From Karalla daura (Eukaryota > Chordata > Actinopteri > Chaetodontiformes > Leiognathidae): DNA of 64,000 nt. Below the pieces are notes generated by a model that was given only the letters and a program-made list of their open reading frames with translations, was not told the origin of the DNA and did not search any database. Position 1 is the first letter of the stretch. Each line of letters opens with the position of its first letter. The position numbers and the translations under genes were made by a program. Below are positions 1 through 13,329 of the stretch, in pieces. The stretch lies in contig CM055190.1 of the NCBI GenBank assembly GCA_029224185.1, positions 17,259,015-17,323,014 on the forward strand. The letters are read 5' to 3'.

Positions 1-268
1 TCCTTCGGAGGTCACAAAGTATTATGAGGCCTGGAAGTATATTATTTTATATTAAGGATTTGTTTTCAATTCTTAAATTCAGATTGTGGAGAAAAAAAAA
101 AGAGAGAAAGTTGCCTGTGTAGTATATGACCCCAATCCCCTCACCCTGTACTTGTCGATTGATTTGGGATGTCGTTTGTATCTGATGTGTTTCTCTAATT
201 AAGATCAGGAGAGAATCATTGGCATTGAGTGGCTCCACACGCCCATTGATTGGACAGGGAGCGATTCG

Positions 269-346
<78 letters not shown>
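269..346. repeat. (GT)n microsatellite
   Basis: About 36 nearly perfect GT units with one early C interruption. The reading frames through it are Val/Cys or Thr/His artefacts. Confidence 0.98.
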
Positions 347-349
<3 letters not shown>

Positions 350-1049
350 AGGTAGAGGTTTTGTGTGACATGAATCAAACTGGTGGGAGGGGGCCATTCT
401 ACAACAGCATCAGACTGTTTAAGGCTGTCCATATCGTCTTTGTTGGCACATATTATATTATTTATTTATTTTACATAATGTAAAATTTTCAGCACAGTTT
501 TGGATCATATGAAAATAACTATTGGGACAACATTTTGTGTCACAAATAGTGTTGGGAAATCTTTCCTTAATAGTTGTGTTGATGTTGCCGCTGTAATGAG
601 CTTTTTTTTTCCTTTTTTTTCTCCTGTTGCTGCTGATCTGCATCTATTGTAATCCATAACAGAATAATCAATTCTTTGTAATACCATCTAACAGAGGCAC
701 TGACAACTGGAGATCAACAGCACATGAGCAACAGTCTTAACCTGTAATTGTGATACACATTACAACAAGACTGTACCACCTTTCCTACCTCTGCACTTTG
801 GCTCCACATCCTGCTGCTCTAAAGAGCAATTGATTAGCTCCTTTGAAACATGAACACTGTGTCTTCATGTCCAGTTGAAATGTCTTTATGCAATCCATAG
901 TCCAGGAGACACAAAGACAAATTGACTCCTCTGGCTGTAGTACATCAATACCAAAGATTGTGTATTTTTTCCACAAACAAGAAAAGTAAAACAGTTAAGA
1001 AAGTTTTCTCCTGTACTTTATTTTAGCCTGAGCTGAGCATAATGCAAAG

Positions 1050-1360
1050 TAAGTGTTTGATTGTGGAATGTGCAGAACCTAAGGCATGAATCCCTTCCAG
1101 GCCACCACCACTGGCGGCACATCCCCATTGGCTGCCTCCAGGAGATTAAAGAGAATAATTGCCAGCTGATTGGCTATTTAATTTTTCATGGACCTTTGAT
1201 GCACAGGGTGTTTGTATTACCTTTATCAGCAGGCATAATAATGGGATAGAGTTTGACACACTTAAAGTAAAACAGGCTTTTTCACAGAGTCGAGGAGCTG
1301 CTACTCTTCGTCTTGGCAGCAGACAGCAGTGTGCGGTACAGGGTCTGTGTACCTCTTTAA
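1050..1360. promoter_or_regulatory. Candidate conserved enhancer block in the fto intron
   Basis: Complex unique sequence with an inverted CCAAT (gattggc, 1168-1174), a TCF/LEF-like CCTTTGAT (1193-1200) and homeodomain-like AATAATT (1153-1159). It has no repeats and no reading frame of interest. Enhancer status is inferred. Confidence 0.3.
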
Positions 1361-2054
1361 ACATCCTTTTGTGCTACCTATTAATTGTAATTAACAATTC
1401 TATTGAAATGCAAAAAATAAAGTAATAAGGGAAATACAATTTAAATGTATTCCAAGACAAAGAAAGATTTTATTGCATGGGATTTTGGAAGGTAAGTGAT
1501 TGTTATCATTCATTTTAAATGTTACACAGTGTAGTAGGTGGATGTAGTGACAGCACAATTGCAGAAAAAAAACATCCTAGTCTCTGTACTGTAGTCCTGC
1601 ACAACACAAACACAAAGTACACTCTCAAGCAGTACCACTGCACTGAGCGAGCAAACAGACTGCCATGGTTGTCATCTCAACACAAACTGAGCATTTGGAG
1701 TGAGGTAGTGTTTATTGCATAGCCGTTGTTTTCCATTGCATTACATTTTGCTGGTGTTTCTATTTATCCTGTGACTCATTGTCTGGAAAAGGTAGCAGCC
1801 GTTTAGAAATGAACTCATTCTATCCATGCACTCTGTTTAATTTCAAATTTTCAAATATCCCATTGGCCTCAATTCCCTGATGAACTGTGTTGTGCCACCT
1901 TTTTGAAAGCAGTATGAAAGTACATGCATCTAGTTGTGCCAGCTCCTCGCAGATCAGGTACAGCTGCAGTTGACAGTCCCGTGTTCATACCTCTGCCTGG
2001 TGACACTAATCTCTTCCTGTAGGTGACCTACCTCCTCATTTCCAATCTGTCTGC

Positions 2055-2105
2055 ATGTGTAGGTGTGTGCGTGTGTAGGTGTGTGTGTGTGTGAGAGAGA
2101 GAGAG
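2055..2105. repeat. Interrupted (GT)n followed by (GA)n
   Basis: GT units interrupted by AGGT and GC, then GAGAGA to 2105. Confidence 0.9.
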
Positions 2106-2616
2106 TGCGTTAGGTGTGTGCGATGGTTGCATTGCATGTCTCCTCTGCGGTTCCGCTTAGGAGGTCCAGGAACGGTGAGCTTCTCATGGTTGTCACTTTG
2201 AGGTGGGAGAGCAATCATTTCCTTGGACAACAGTCCCATCCTCATCCCTGCTTCCCGCCCGCTCGGATTAGTTCCTCTTGCTGAGAAGATTTGCATCCAA
2301 ATATTTTCTCCTTATTTATTTTTCCCCCTTTTTTTTGCCATTTTCTTTACATCATCCATCATCTGAGTTTCTTTTTTTCGTTCTGCCCTTCCCTGTTTCC
2401 TCCTCCTTGTTTTCCCCTGGACGCTGTAGAACATTTTATTACAATTGTCAGGAAGAGTAACAATTCTATTGTGGGGTGATTACAACAGAGTGTTATACCC
2501 ACAGATCACCAGAGCAATTAAAATCTGTAAATAAGGCTACCCGTGATGCCTCAGTCCAAACAATGGCGTCCCGGAGGAAGTGCTTGTTTGAAGGAGAACT
2601 GTGGAAGCGAGAGAGT

Positions 2617-2653
2617 TTCTCTCTCTTTGACTCTCTCTCACTCTCTCTCCCCC
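2617..2653. repeat. (CT)n microsatellite, interrupted
   Basis: Short CT/TC arrays with two interruptions. Confidence 0.85.
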
Positions 2654-5600
2654 TCATTAATTAGGAGATGCTCCTTCAACCCGACACGGCTGTGTCGATG
2701 GGCAGCTTTGCACAATCACAGTGACACATATTTCAGACACTAGATGAAGTTGTTTACTTGTGTGTAAGACCTTGTATTACGCCACTGCACTTTGTTTTGC
2801 AGCATGCCGAAGATAATGCGTGCCTTCTGTAATTGTGCTGTCTATAGCTGTGAAGTCTCGAGGCCTGCATGAGCTGGCAGGCAGGACCATAGCCTTACAG
2901 CACGTTGACGCTGCACTCACTCTGTTGATTTGGTGATACAATATATCAACAAATCCACCATGTGGCAAGTCCACCCAGAAAACCAATAGACGGAGACGCT
3001 GAAACTACTTTCTGAATGAAACTATCAATGAGTGATTCATTGTCTTTATATCTGTGAATTTATGTTTATTGAAACTAATAAACTACTTCTGTAGAAATAC
3101 CAATTCACCAGAAAAACAAAAATGAGATAGCTTTTCTGTAGATAGATAGCTGTTCTTATTTCTCATGCTGTGAATATAAGCATGTGTTAATAACAATATA
3201 ATCGTTTCAACAGTAAACTAACAACTAAAAAGTACTACTAAAGTACCTAAATATATATAATGAAAATGAGTGTTCATATATACATAATCATTAAATTAAA
3301 TAAAGAAATATTGTATAGGGTGGGAACTACGATTGTTGGCAGAAGTGACTTGCACAGGTGCAGCCCGTTGACAGACAGGGAGCAGTCCATAGTTTAGGAC
3401 CTTTTGTGCCTTCACTGAAGTCAGGTTTGTCCGGGTCTCCACTGTTTAGAGTAAAAAATATATCTTCTGATATAAGTACATCATTGATTCCATAACGTTC
3501 ATGAAGGAAGAAAGAATATTATGACACCGTAATACTCATTTTTTATAATGTAGTGACACAACAACCCTCCCATCTCTGGCTTGTGCGTCTGACTTATCCT
3601 ATCAAAGTCCTGTGTGAAAACAACTGAGTGCCTGGCATTTTTTGCACAGTGGGTATGTTACGTCTGTTATGTCATTCTGTAGAGTGTTGTAGTTTTAACC
3701 CTTTGTATGTGTGTCTATAGGGAATGCAGCTCTGAGCATAGTCCTGATACAAAACCAGACAGGGCAAGACTATTTTGTTTTGCAAAGGGATAGACTCTTA
3801 AGCAGTGAGGTAAGCGAAAGGGGATTGTGTTGGGAACATCTGCGAAGTGGATTATGTTGGATGTCCGGATGAAATACCACTTAAGTCATTTGCAGAATTC
3901 TGGCACTTTACTAATATTGGAAAAATATTTCAAAGGTTAGTGATTGAGCTTTTCTTATGGTCATGGGCCCTTACCTCCTGGCTTGTCCTTTTGCGTATTT
4001 TTCTACTCTCGTCTTGGCAGAGTTAACACATTTGTACCCTGACGTAACTGGAGGACAATGTGCCAGATAATGTCAAATTCCTTTAATGAACAGCTTAATC
4101 AGGGCTTAAGCTAATCATCAGCACAGAAAGCTACTTTAATTCTGGTTTAACCTCATGACAGGAGCCACCACAAACTACCTGCTCCGAAGCAGTTCACAAA
4201 GTGATGCAAGAGCCCCAAACGCCTGAACTACTTTTTGGTGTTTCTTTTTCTTTGTAGAGACAAAAGGGCTCTTTGTAGTTTCGTGGGAAGACATGTGGAA
4301 CATGTCATGTATTTGGTGTCAGGATGTGCGCGTACCGCTTCCGCAACCGCCCCCAACCTGCTTCATAAATTACTCACAAGTGGAGTTTGGGCAGGTTGGA
4401 GCAAAGGAACCAGACAGATAGAAGGAGGGACCGTGGGAGTGTGCAGCTCAGCACAGCGCTGCAATGATGCCAGGCTCCGTGGGCCTCACCAGAGGCTGTA
4501 TGCCTTACCAAGATCCTGTTTACAGTCAGCCAAAGAAGCTGCCAGGCACCCATTTCCATAACGCCGCCTGCGGCCCTTTGCGGAAACTAATTCCTCTCTG
4601 CCGGAGATGCACCATGATGCTGCCTGCATGCACCTCTCCCACTTTGCAGTCTCCGTCTTGTGTTTCTCTCTTTTGTTTCCATCTGTTTTCATCTCTCCAT
4701 CATTCGTTATTTGCTGCATCTCTTTTTATCTCCATCTCCCTCTGCACTCTTCTTGGCGTTCTTCCAGCAATCGCTACTGTATTCTGTGTTTTTTTTTTCC
4801 TTTCCTGTTCATTCATATTAGTGATGCCAGTGTTAAAGGAGCATGATGTCATTCATGTGCAGGTCCAGCAAATTGAAATTGATTATTGGTACGATAGTAA
4901 GGCTGGTACACTTAATATTGATCAGTACAGTATATACTTTTATTATTTACAAGTATCTGTGATAGTTGTGCTAGCTGTGTCTCCAATTCATTTTCGTTCC
5001 ATGTGTGAACTTTTCACTCTGCTATGTCCACTCTGCTATCTGGGCTGTGTCTTGTCGACTCTGTGTGAGACTGCCATTTTCAGCTCCCTATCCCATGTTC
5101 TTTTCTGTCATATGTTTGTGCAGATTTTTTTCAGTTTCAGCCACTTGTGTAGTTGCCATGTTCCTGTGCCTGTACATCAGTGAGCATCTGCTCTTTCAAC
5201 AAGGTCCCCATGGCCTGAAATGTCAGAGCAAGCAGCTGCCAGACAAGTGCATTGTGCAGCAGGCTTGTGTTTCGCCTCCTCCCAATGCCTGCACTTCTTG
5301 TTCTGTGATGTTAACTGTGATTGAAAGTAAGTAGGCAGTAGAAAGTGGGGGAGAGATGTGGGGATGGGTCTCTGCTTTTTAGAGAATTGGATTCCTGCAG
5401 TTTGGAGGTAGTGCCTGGTCCTCAGGGCCAGGAGACTGTTCTCCAGGGCTTTGGGGTCAGATGATAGAAGGTGTTCTGTTGTGCATTAGGTGCACCTTCC
5501 TCTGCCCTCTTGTGAAAAAGACCACTACAATGGAAGTCATCTGAAGCATGTTCATATTGTGCGCCATGTACTGTGGAGTATCAAGGGACAAACAATGTGT

Positions 5601-6479
5601 GCACATTTATCAGTGTCTGTCTGTGTGTGTATATTTGCTTCATATGCTCTTATACACTTTTTACATGCTTGCATCTGCAGTTTTAGATGCTTTAGACATC
5701 GTGGATCCCCTGTTGCTTTTCATAGTACATACTGTGCTTTGAGATGTCACAGGGCACTTGTACTGAAGCATATGGTCTTATCACATGCATGTGTGGATGG
5801 GCAAGTACTTGGAGGGTGAGAGCACCGATGCAGAAGAGATGGAGGATGAAGAGACAGGCAGGTGCAACCCCCATCTCTATCCCCCATACCCCAGGAGGAG
5901 CCCGGGGGCGGCAGGCCAGGGGTAGCCCCTCCAGCTCCCCCACAGCACACTCTGGTCTGCTCTCAGACACTTCTATTGATTTGTCCAGCAGATATGGCCA
6001 CAGGTTAGCTGCTCTGCTAAGTACTTTTCCTTTCACCTCCCTCAAACAAAGGCCTGACATAGGCTCTGCTGAATGTCAGGTGATGTTGTTTCCCTGGCAT
6101 TACTTTCTTAAGTCACTCCTTTGCCCTACCTATAGCTCTCCACCCCCACCCCTCCTTGGCACGAGCTTGTGAGAACCATCAGGGGGCACTGTTAGACTCA
6201 ATCTTGCTCCATAAACGGCCTAACCCAAACTTGGCATACTTCTCCATTGTCTTCTCCTGAGGCTCCAGGAAGCCACGAGTTCACAGGTATGAACTCTGAG
6301 AAAAGGTACTTTAGTTGTCAATCAATCCGCACCCTTCATCCTGGATTCCCAGAAAGTCAAACTTCTGCGTTAATTCAAGCCTAAAGTAGATTAGCCCCAA
6401 CAGCTGCTTGAAATTGTGCCCGTGCTTTGCTATATGTGATCAACATGTGTAGCCAAGTGTAAAGTTTTGAACCTCACAG

Positions 6480-6800
6480 ATACAGACGTGAGCCGAGTCA
6501 ACTTTTGATCAGCTTAAGACAGTTCATCTCAATGCCAGGTTCTTATGCGATCGGAAATTGGGTGGCAGCGCCTCTGTGCTCGCTGACAGATGGATGAATC
6601 GAGTCTTCAAAAGGCCTCGTTGGTGACACATTAACATGAGTCGAGCTTCCTGGAGGACTCTGAATCCTGAGCTGTCACAGGTGGCAGATGAGATAAAGCT
6701 ACTATGCTGCTCGGCTTGTTTCATAACATAACTCAACTCATGTTGAGAAGAAAATTGGCAGTAGCGTGACATCTATTAAAAAGCTGTTTCTGAGATTTGA
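6480..6800. promoter_or_regulatory. Candidate regulatory block in the fto intron
   Basis: Unique, mixed-composition sequence. It contains TALE-type TGACAG (6583-6588), GCTGTCA (6670-6676), and a short hairpin CTCAAC-tcat-GTTGAG (6732-6747). Inference only. Confidence 0.25.
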
Positions 6801-9800
6801 AGGAGGGTTGTTGTAACATGTCTTGTATTATTAATTAAAACAACCTCTCTGAGTCATCACCAGCGTTTCATCTGTCCAATGTCAGAACAGATGTGAAGGT
6901 AAGACAATGATCAGTGAAAAAAAGCAATACCACAAGGGTGTGGGTGTTATACAACGTTCCACGCTGTAATTGCAAGCGGCTATTTGCTTACAAGCCATTG
7001 TAACACCCTTTATCATTGTTAATTAGAGAAACTGGAGTGTAGGACAGCATAATACCAGCTCGTCATATTGTTTGTTTTTCCTCTTGCACATAGTTGTATG
7101 TCATTTATCATGGCAGAAAGCCAGGCCTGCTAGCATACGTTAAGCTGGTCCTCTCTCAGGTGAGGAATGAAAGCTAGTACCAGCCCATGCCAGCCTTAAG
7201 ACGCTACCTACATATCTGACTGAAATGGACAAAAGTCCCATGGTGGAACAATGACATGTAGGAACTTTTAGTTCAGCCATGCTCAGAAAAAAGGGTAACT
7301 GATAGTGTAGTTGTCAAATAAGGGCTTGAAATAGTTCCCAAGGACCATTTAAGATTTTATCTAAGATTTGCAAATATCAGATCGTTAACAATACTAGACA
7401 ATACTAGAATGACTAATATATCTATGGAACAACAGTTAAGCATGAAGCGGTAAACAGATACAGTGAATTAAAAAGAAATTGCTGTCACAAGTTCAAACTA
7501 ATCAAGAATGATTTGTGAAATGACAGGCAAGCCTTTTTATGAAGTGTTTTTATGATGTTCTTTGGTACGGAGATTGATTCATGTGTGGTAAATCGAGGAG
7601 TTGCCAGCTTTACTATAAAATGTGGGAGAGGCGTTTGCGCTTTCACACAAAGAAAGCCTGACGCTCTTCAACTTTCCATCCGTGGCAGGGCTGCCAGGCT
7701 GCGCTCATAGATGTAGATGTTTTGCTTGCCACCAATACCACTTACCTGCAACATGAACAGGGAGGACAGGGACTAATTGCAGGGACAAATGTTCCCAACT
7801 GTGGGCTTTGCAGTTGTCTGGGCCTGGTCCAGGCCCTGTTTATCTCAACCTCTGTTGGCAGTCATACACTCACCACACACGCAATGCTCTGATTTAACCA
7901 GAGGCAAAGCCCCTGCCAACCCCCACTCTCTCTCATCAAAGATTCATAAAGGCAAGGTTCTCAATGATTTTCTGTCTCTTCCCGTATTCACAGCTTGTTG
8001 TCCTCACCCTCCCTGTCTCCTGCCAGTCAGACAGCGGAAGTCAGGCGGAATTACAGCTGAAGTGGCCTCTGGCTCCCAGTGTGTATATGTGTGTGTGTGT
8101 AGTTGTGAGGATGTGTGCTTGCACTGTTAGGCGTGTTGGTGCAGGGGGACACGGGGTAGGACATGGGCAATAGGGCAAGGGGACAAATGGACAATGACAT
8201 GTTGATGTTGTACGAAAAATGTTAGGAGCCCCCATGCTGGGAAAGGAGTCCGACCCCGCCCGCTCTCCTCTTCCTCCTCTTCCCCTTCTGCACTCCTTCC
8301 GCTGTTCTTTGTCTTCCGCCCCAACCCCTGAGCCCCGTGTGTCGTGGCAGCTTCCACTCTGGATCTAAAACGAGCTCATTCAGAGCCCCAGTCGCCAGGC
8401 CCAGGGCGCACCATCTGTAGCCCTCTGAGTCCTTCCGTGTCTTTGTATGTGTGTGTGCGTCTATGTCAGAGAGCTTCACCTCCTTATACGTGTGTGTGTG
8501 TGTGTGTTCGTGTCTGTTTATGTGCAAGCTTACAAGCGCGGGCGTGTGTGTATATGGGTGTCTGTTTGTGTGCAACCTCGCAAGCTAGCATGTGTGGGTG
8601 TATATGTGGATGCGTGCCTGTGAACCCAAACCACCATGCTTCAGCCTGTTAGTCTTGCTACTTACCAGGCTTAGCCAGATGAGGGCCACTCAGCCGGGAT
8701 CTAATTCCTCCGACTCTGGCAGCACTTCACTCCGGGCTCTCTCCACCTCTCAAGTGTGCATCTGTGACCTTGGCTGACATCACAGGGGGTTAAACTGCGG
8801 ACTTGGAGATGCGGCCGCTGCGATTGAGTCGTAAGCAGGTTTTTGGATCAGAGCTTTCGTGCAGCCATCTGGGGTTCAGACGGAGGTGATCCCTCTCTTA
8901 CACCCCACAGCTGACCCTGGATCAGCGCTAAAGGCAAAGACTTTGGTAAGAAGTAAGAAGCATCCTCTCCGGGGCAGGCGGCACAGAGCGGAGTGTGTTT
9001 GTGGAGTGGAAATTAAGACAGCGAGCTAATGAACAGAGTTTATCCCTGTTACCACTTCAGTTGTAATCCCTGTGTTTTCATTGTGCTGAGCTCTGCGTGT
9101 GGCTCCCGTCTTATTGTCGTGCTGTGTGGAAAACAAGTTAGGTCACTGTTACCTCTTACTTCGACTCTTTCTGACTCACGTCAGAATCAGAGTGAACAAC
9201 GCCTGTGTCACTGTAGACATAGGGTTGGGTTCTATCAAACACAGTTCACGGTTGAATAGGCATCAGAGTTATTCCATCAAGTCATGATATTGTCACTACA
9301 AATAGAACCTAATTAAATACCCGTCAGACCGCAAACACCTTCTTTTCAACACACTGAGCAACTTCCTACGAGTGATTTATCCACACGTTCACACAACAGC
9401 ATGCATGAATTCATCAACACGGGCCAGTATATACAGCATTTACACATACACACACCCACACACGCCATTATACCAGCTCACTGTGTGTTCTCTTTGTATC
9501 CTGTTTGGTGCAGTGCCTCAGGGCCTAGCCTGGCTGCTCTTCCAAACAAATTGCTGGCTGTTCACAGCGTTTTAAATGCAGAGGCCCTTTAATTACACTA
9601 TTTACTTAATAGGGTGAAACAAAACTCGTGTTCACGCAGCAGGAGCACCAGGTGATGCAGAAGTTCAAACACCTGGCGGTAAGCATTCCTCTGGCATGGA
9701 TGCGCAGCGCACACATGTACGCATGACTGCACACACACTCACATTGCTGTGTTGCAACTGCTGCAGGCCTCTCAGGTTTCGACGAGAAACTTAATTGAGT

Positions 9801-10599
9801 TTGGGACTTTTTTCTCATGTTTGTTTACCAGAAGGAAAGCCAAACACATCTGGGACAGTGCGACTCATGAGTTACTGTATACGCCGGGTGGCATTTTCAG
9901 AATGAGTTCATGCTGTGCTGTAAATCAAGTGAGTAATCATAGTTTTAGTTCTTGACTCACTGGGATGGGAAGGTGGGCCTCTTAAAAGCAGTAACCAGCT
10001 GATAAACTTGAACAGTGGTGTAATAGGTTTAAAAGTGCAAAAACCAGATTCACTTTAGTGAATATTCATAAGTTTAATGATTAGTACACTCTGTTTCTTG
10101 CTCTTACACTCACCTGCACTTGTCTGTCTGGCCCATCTGATGTGAGCTGTCATTTTTTTGCAGATTCATTGTAAGCCTCATTTTACGAATTATTATTTAT
10201 TATTTTTTGTCTATGAAGTGGATACAGCAGAAACTATGCATTTGCAAGAGTGTGTTATTTGTGACACCGGTCATATTGCAGCCCATGCCTGGACTTGTCC
10301 CTTTTATGGTGTTTAAGATTTATGATGTCTCAATAGGGTGTTTTTACTATCACTGGTTTGGTGAGATCTTGTGACGTTAACCAATGTCAACAATCAGGTG
10401 GCATTCTGCACGCAGGGAACAAAACCTTAATTATGGAGATTGCCTCCTTGTGAATAGTTGAAATTGAACAGTAAATTTGGCATCTTTTTTTCTTTTTTTG
10501 TCAGGAGATTAAAATACATGTTTCTGAAATCCAATATCTGTTGTGCAAGGGTTTAAAGCTCCAATCTCACAGTTTAACTTTACACAAAAGCTTCAGAAC

Positions 10600-10910
10600 T
10601 TAACACCACATCCCCTGCAGCTAGAACGATGACTTGTAACATGCAATTGAAGTTACAATAGGCTATAATTAGCTAGGCCAGCTTGACCCCAGCAGTGTCA
10701 CCTGAAGACAGGTGGGAATTGTGCCCATGTCGGATCGACCTTATCATGTGACTGGGGTCAGGTGTTGTCCAATGGCTCGGCTCTATAGCTGTTGAGGCAA
10801 GCCTCATCCATCAACAGCTTTATTGCGCCACTCAAATGATGCCTACAAGGCACTGACGCTCAGCCGAGGTGTGGGTGCAGGGCCATTCGGTGGAAGGGAT
10901 GGGATGAGGG
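10600..10910. promoter_or_regulatory. Candidate regulatory block with nested hairpin in the fto intron
   Basis: Unique sequence rich in E-box-like and CAGGTG motifs (10710-10760). It contains a nested inverted repeat: agctgttga (10787-10795) pairs with tcaacagct (10811-10819), and inside it gaggc (10794-10798) pairs with gcctc (10801-10805). Confidence 0.3.
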
Positions 10911-11559
10911 TTAAAATGATCATTTTACAAGAACACTCTCAGAACAAGTTTTTACAGCAACGCTGTGCCCTGGAAAACGAAGAGTTAGTGCTCTCAACGC
11001 TACAGTAACCCTCCTCCTGATTCCCTAACAGCAGATTTATGGCCTTTGAACAGCAAGCTGTGAAAAAGCACAATCACTCGCAGGCTTGTAACCTCTTTAA
11101 CCCTGCCATCATGTCCTCATATTGCTCCATTTCCCCTCCCAGGCTTTCTATATGTATAAGCAGCATCACCCAGAAAAAGTTTCAGAGTCTTCTTAGAACC
11201 AACAGTAATTACTTTTGGCTGCATATAACCAAATGTTTCACTGTGGTATTTGGTCACGTGTGACTTGTCTAGAAATAGTCATTTCTTTTTGATGTTGTTG
11301 GATGTCACCTGCAGGTCCCAAAGTTTTTTTAAGCCAAAGGCCTAGTCTCATTATACCCCGGCCAACCCGGACTACATGCTCCCTCTCACACACGCACACA
11401 CATACACACACACACAAACATGCTCTCTCACTCTCTCTGACTTCTTCTCTCCGTCTAGCAGCCTAAGGGGGTGATCTGTCTCTCCACCTCTTGTCGGAAG
11501 AGTAAATGGCCAAGAGGGCCTGATCTGTTTGTCCTTTTCCTGCCTCTTTTCTTTTATTA

Positions 11560-11830
11560 GAACCTGATTGCATTTGAACAATAGTTGTCTGCTCGTAAAT
11601 TTTGCGCCTGTGTTGACATTAGGCCACATTCCATCCCATAGCCCGAGGAGGAGAAGGAGCAGACCAGAGTGTTCGGTAATTTGTTACGCTGTTAAGCACC
11701 TAATGGACGTCCACCTGGTTTTTGAGAGCAGTAGCTGCAGTTCAGGGGCTTGCCTTCTTTGCACTTCCAGACTGCAATAGTGTTTTATTGCCTCCAATTA
11801 TGAAGGCTATTTAAGGGGCTACCTACGTTG
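11560..11830. promoter_or_regulatory. Candidate regulatory block in the fto intron
   Basis: Unique sequence with balanced composition between microsatellite-rich flanks, including caattatgaagg and ggtaatttgttac. No open frame of note. Enhancer status is inferred. Confidence 0.27.
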
Positions 11831-12562
11831 TGTGTGTTTTTCGGTTTCATCTGGTCCACCCTGCTCTAGACGGGGCAGCCAGCCAGGCCACATCAAACAC
11901 TGAGGGTGTGAAGGAGGCTGAGGCTGTGCAGGTACAACCAACCCTCAGTGTGTTGTGCCGTAGGCTGCCTCAGACTCCAACCCCGCTGTACACGGGCCCA
12001 GTGCAAACTCTGGTTCAGACTTAAGATGCCAATAATGAGCCTTATTTGTTTCATGTGGTTTAATGAGCAGCCCAGACTGCAGCTGGCGAGAGTGACACCA
12101 CACGCAGCATGAAGGGGCTGCCCCACCCAAAGGCGCCCATGCTCCCTTGGCAGAGTCATTGTTCCCAGCAGCAGCAGCAGCAGAGTCATGGTGGCACGTG
12201 GGGGAGAGTGTTGAAAGCACCACGCAACAACCACCTCGTCTCCTACACCCCCACGCCCCCACCCTTCTCCTCCTTGCTAATGCATTTTTGTGTGGTTTCC
12301 ACGACCATTAATTAAAGGGGAAAGAGTGCATCAGATGTTAGTTTTATTAGCCTAGGCTCCTTAGAGGGAATCAAAATGAAAGGAACATATGTCATGCATC
12401 TGATGACGCCCCCCCACACGCCACCCTCCCTCTCTCTGTTTCTCTCTCTACAATTGCCCACCTCACATACTCACAAAGTGTACAGTCAGCAGCTGTCTGC
12501 AGACACAATAGCGTTTGATTGATCCTGAGGAAACGGTTAAGACGCGGCCCTGCCCACGCTTT

Positions 12563-12592
12563 CTGGCTGGCTGGCTGGCTGGCTGGCTGGCT
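12563..12592. repeat. (CTGG)n tetranucleotide repeat
   Basis: About seven and a half perfect CTGG units. Confidence 0.95.
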
Positions 12593-13313
12593 CACATTCT
12601 GCACCACTTTACATTTAACGCTGAATGTGGCAGTGATTGAGATAATGGGAGCTCAGGATGGGGGTGGGGATCAGAGGCTCTGTTTGGGCTCTAATGAGGA
12701 CACCCCAAAGAGTTCACAGGACCCTCTCAGTCTTGGGTGGTGTGGCTTTAGATCCAGAGTTCTACACTACACTGGTCGGGCCTTGTTCTTAATGCCTACC
12801 CGTTCAACTGTCCTCTGCATGATACCACTGAAGCCTTGCACAACACAGGGGCAAAATGGGTATGAAGATAAATGCTATCTTCTCGTCTTTTGCGCCCATT
12901 ATACAAACCCATGACATACAAAGAGGACATGTGCTCAATCACTCCTTTTCTTACACAACATTGCACAGACACAGAATGTACATGGATAATCTACCTCTTT
13001 CCTTCTTCTCTCTTCCTGGGACGAGATTGCATGCCTTACCTGCAGGGGCAGGCTGATTTATGAGACACATGCCTGTTTTTTCATGACTTGTTTGATTGCA
13101 TTCTCAGCTATTGGGTATGCCGGTTGCCAAGACCATAAAACTTCACACCTGCACAGGATTGCTTAGAGAGTCCGATGAAGCACAGACAAAGCATGAGGAA
13201 GCAAGTGAACTGAGGTATTTTGCGTCCCTTGATCATGCAGACATATAATACAGCTCAAAATTGACAAGGATGATTGATTGTCAATGTGCGTCATTTCATC
13301 TTCACATGGGCTG

Positions 13314-13329
13314 TTTTTTTTTTTTTTTT
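13314..13329. repeat. Poly-T tract
   Basis: An uninterrupted run of 16 T. Confidence 0.9.

Noticed and set aside
5793..5926. Acidic peptide frame (GESTDAEEMEDEETG...PHLYPPYPRRS) that looks a little like an exon
   Set aside because: No acceptable acceptor bounds it, the frame stops soon after, and it matches neither FTO nor a family I know.
8908..8945. Exon-like segment between a pyrimidine tract plus CAG and a GTAAGAAG donor-like site
   Set aside because: The phase opening with LTLDQR meets a stop, and no phase resembles FTO. Such chance pairs of splice-like sites are common in introns.
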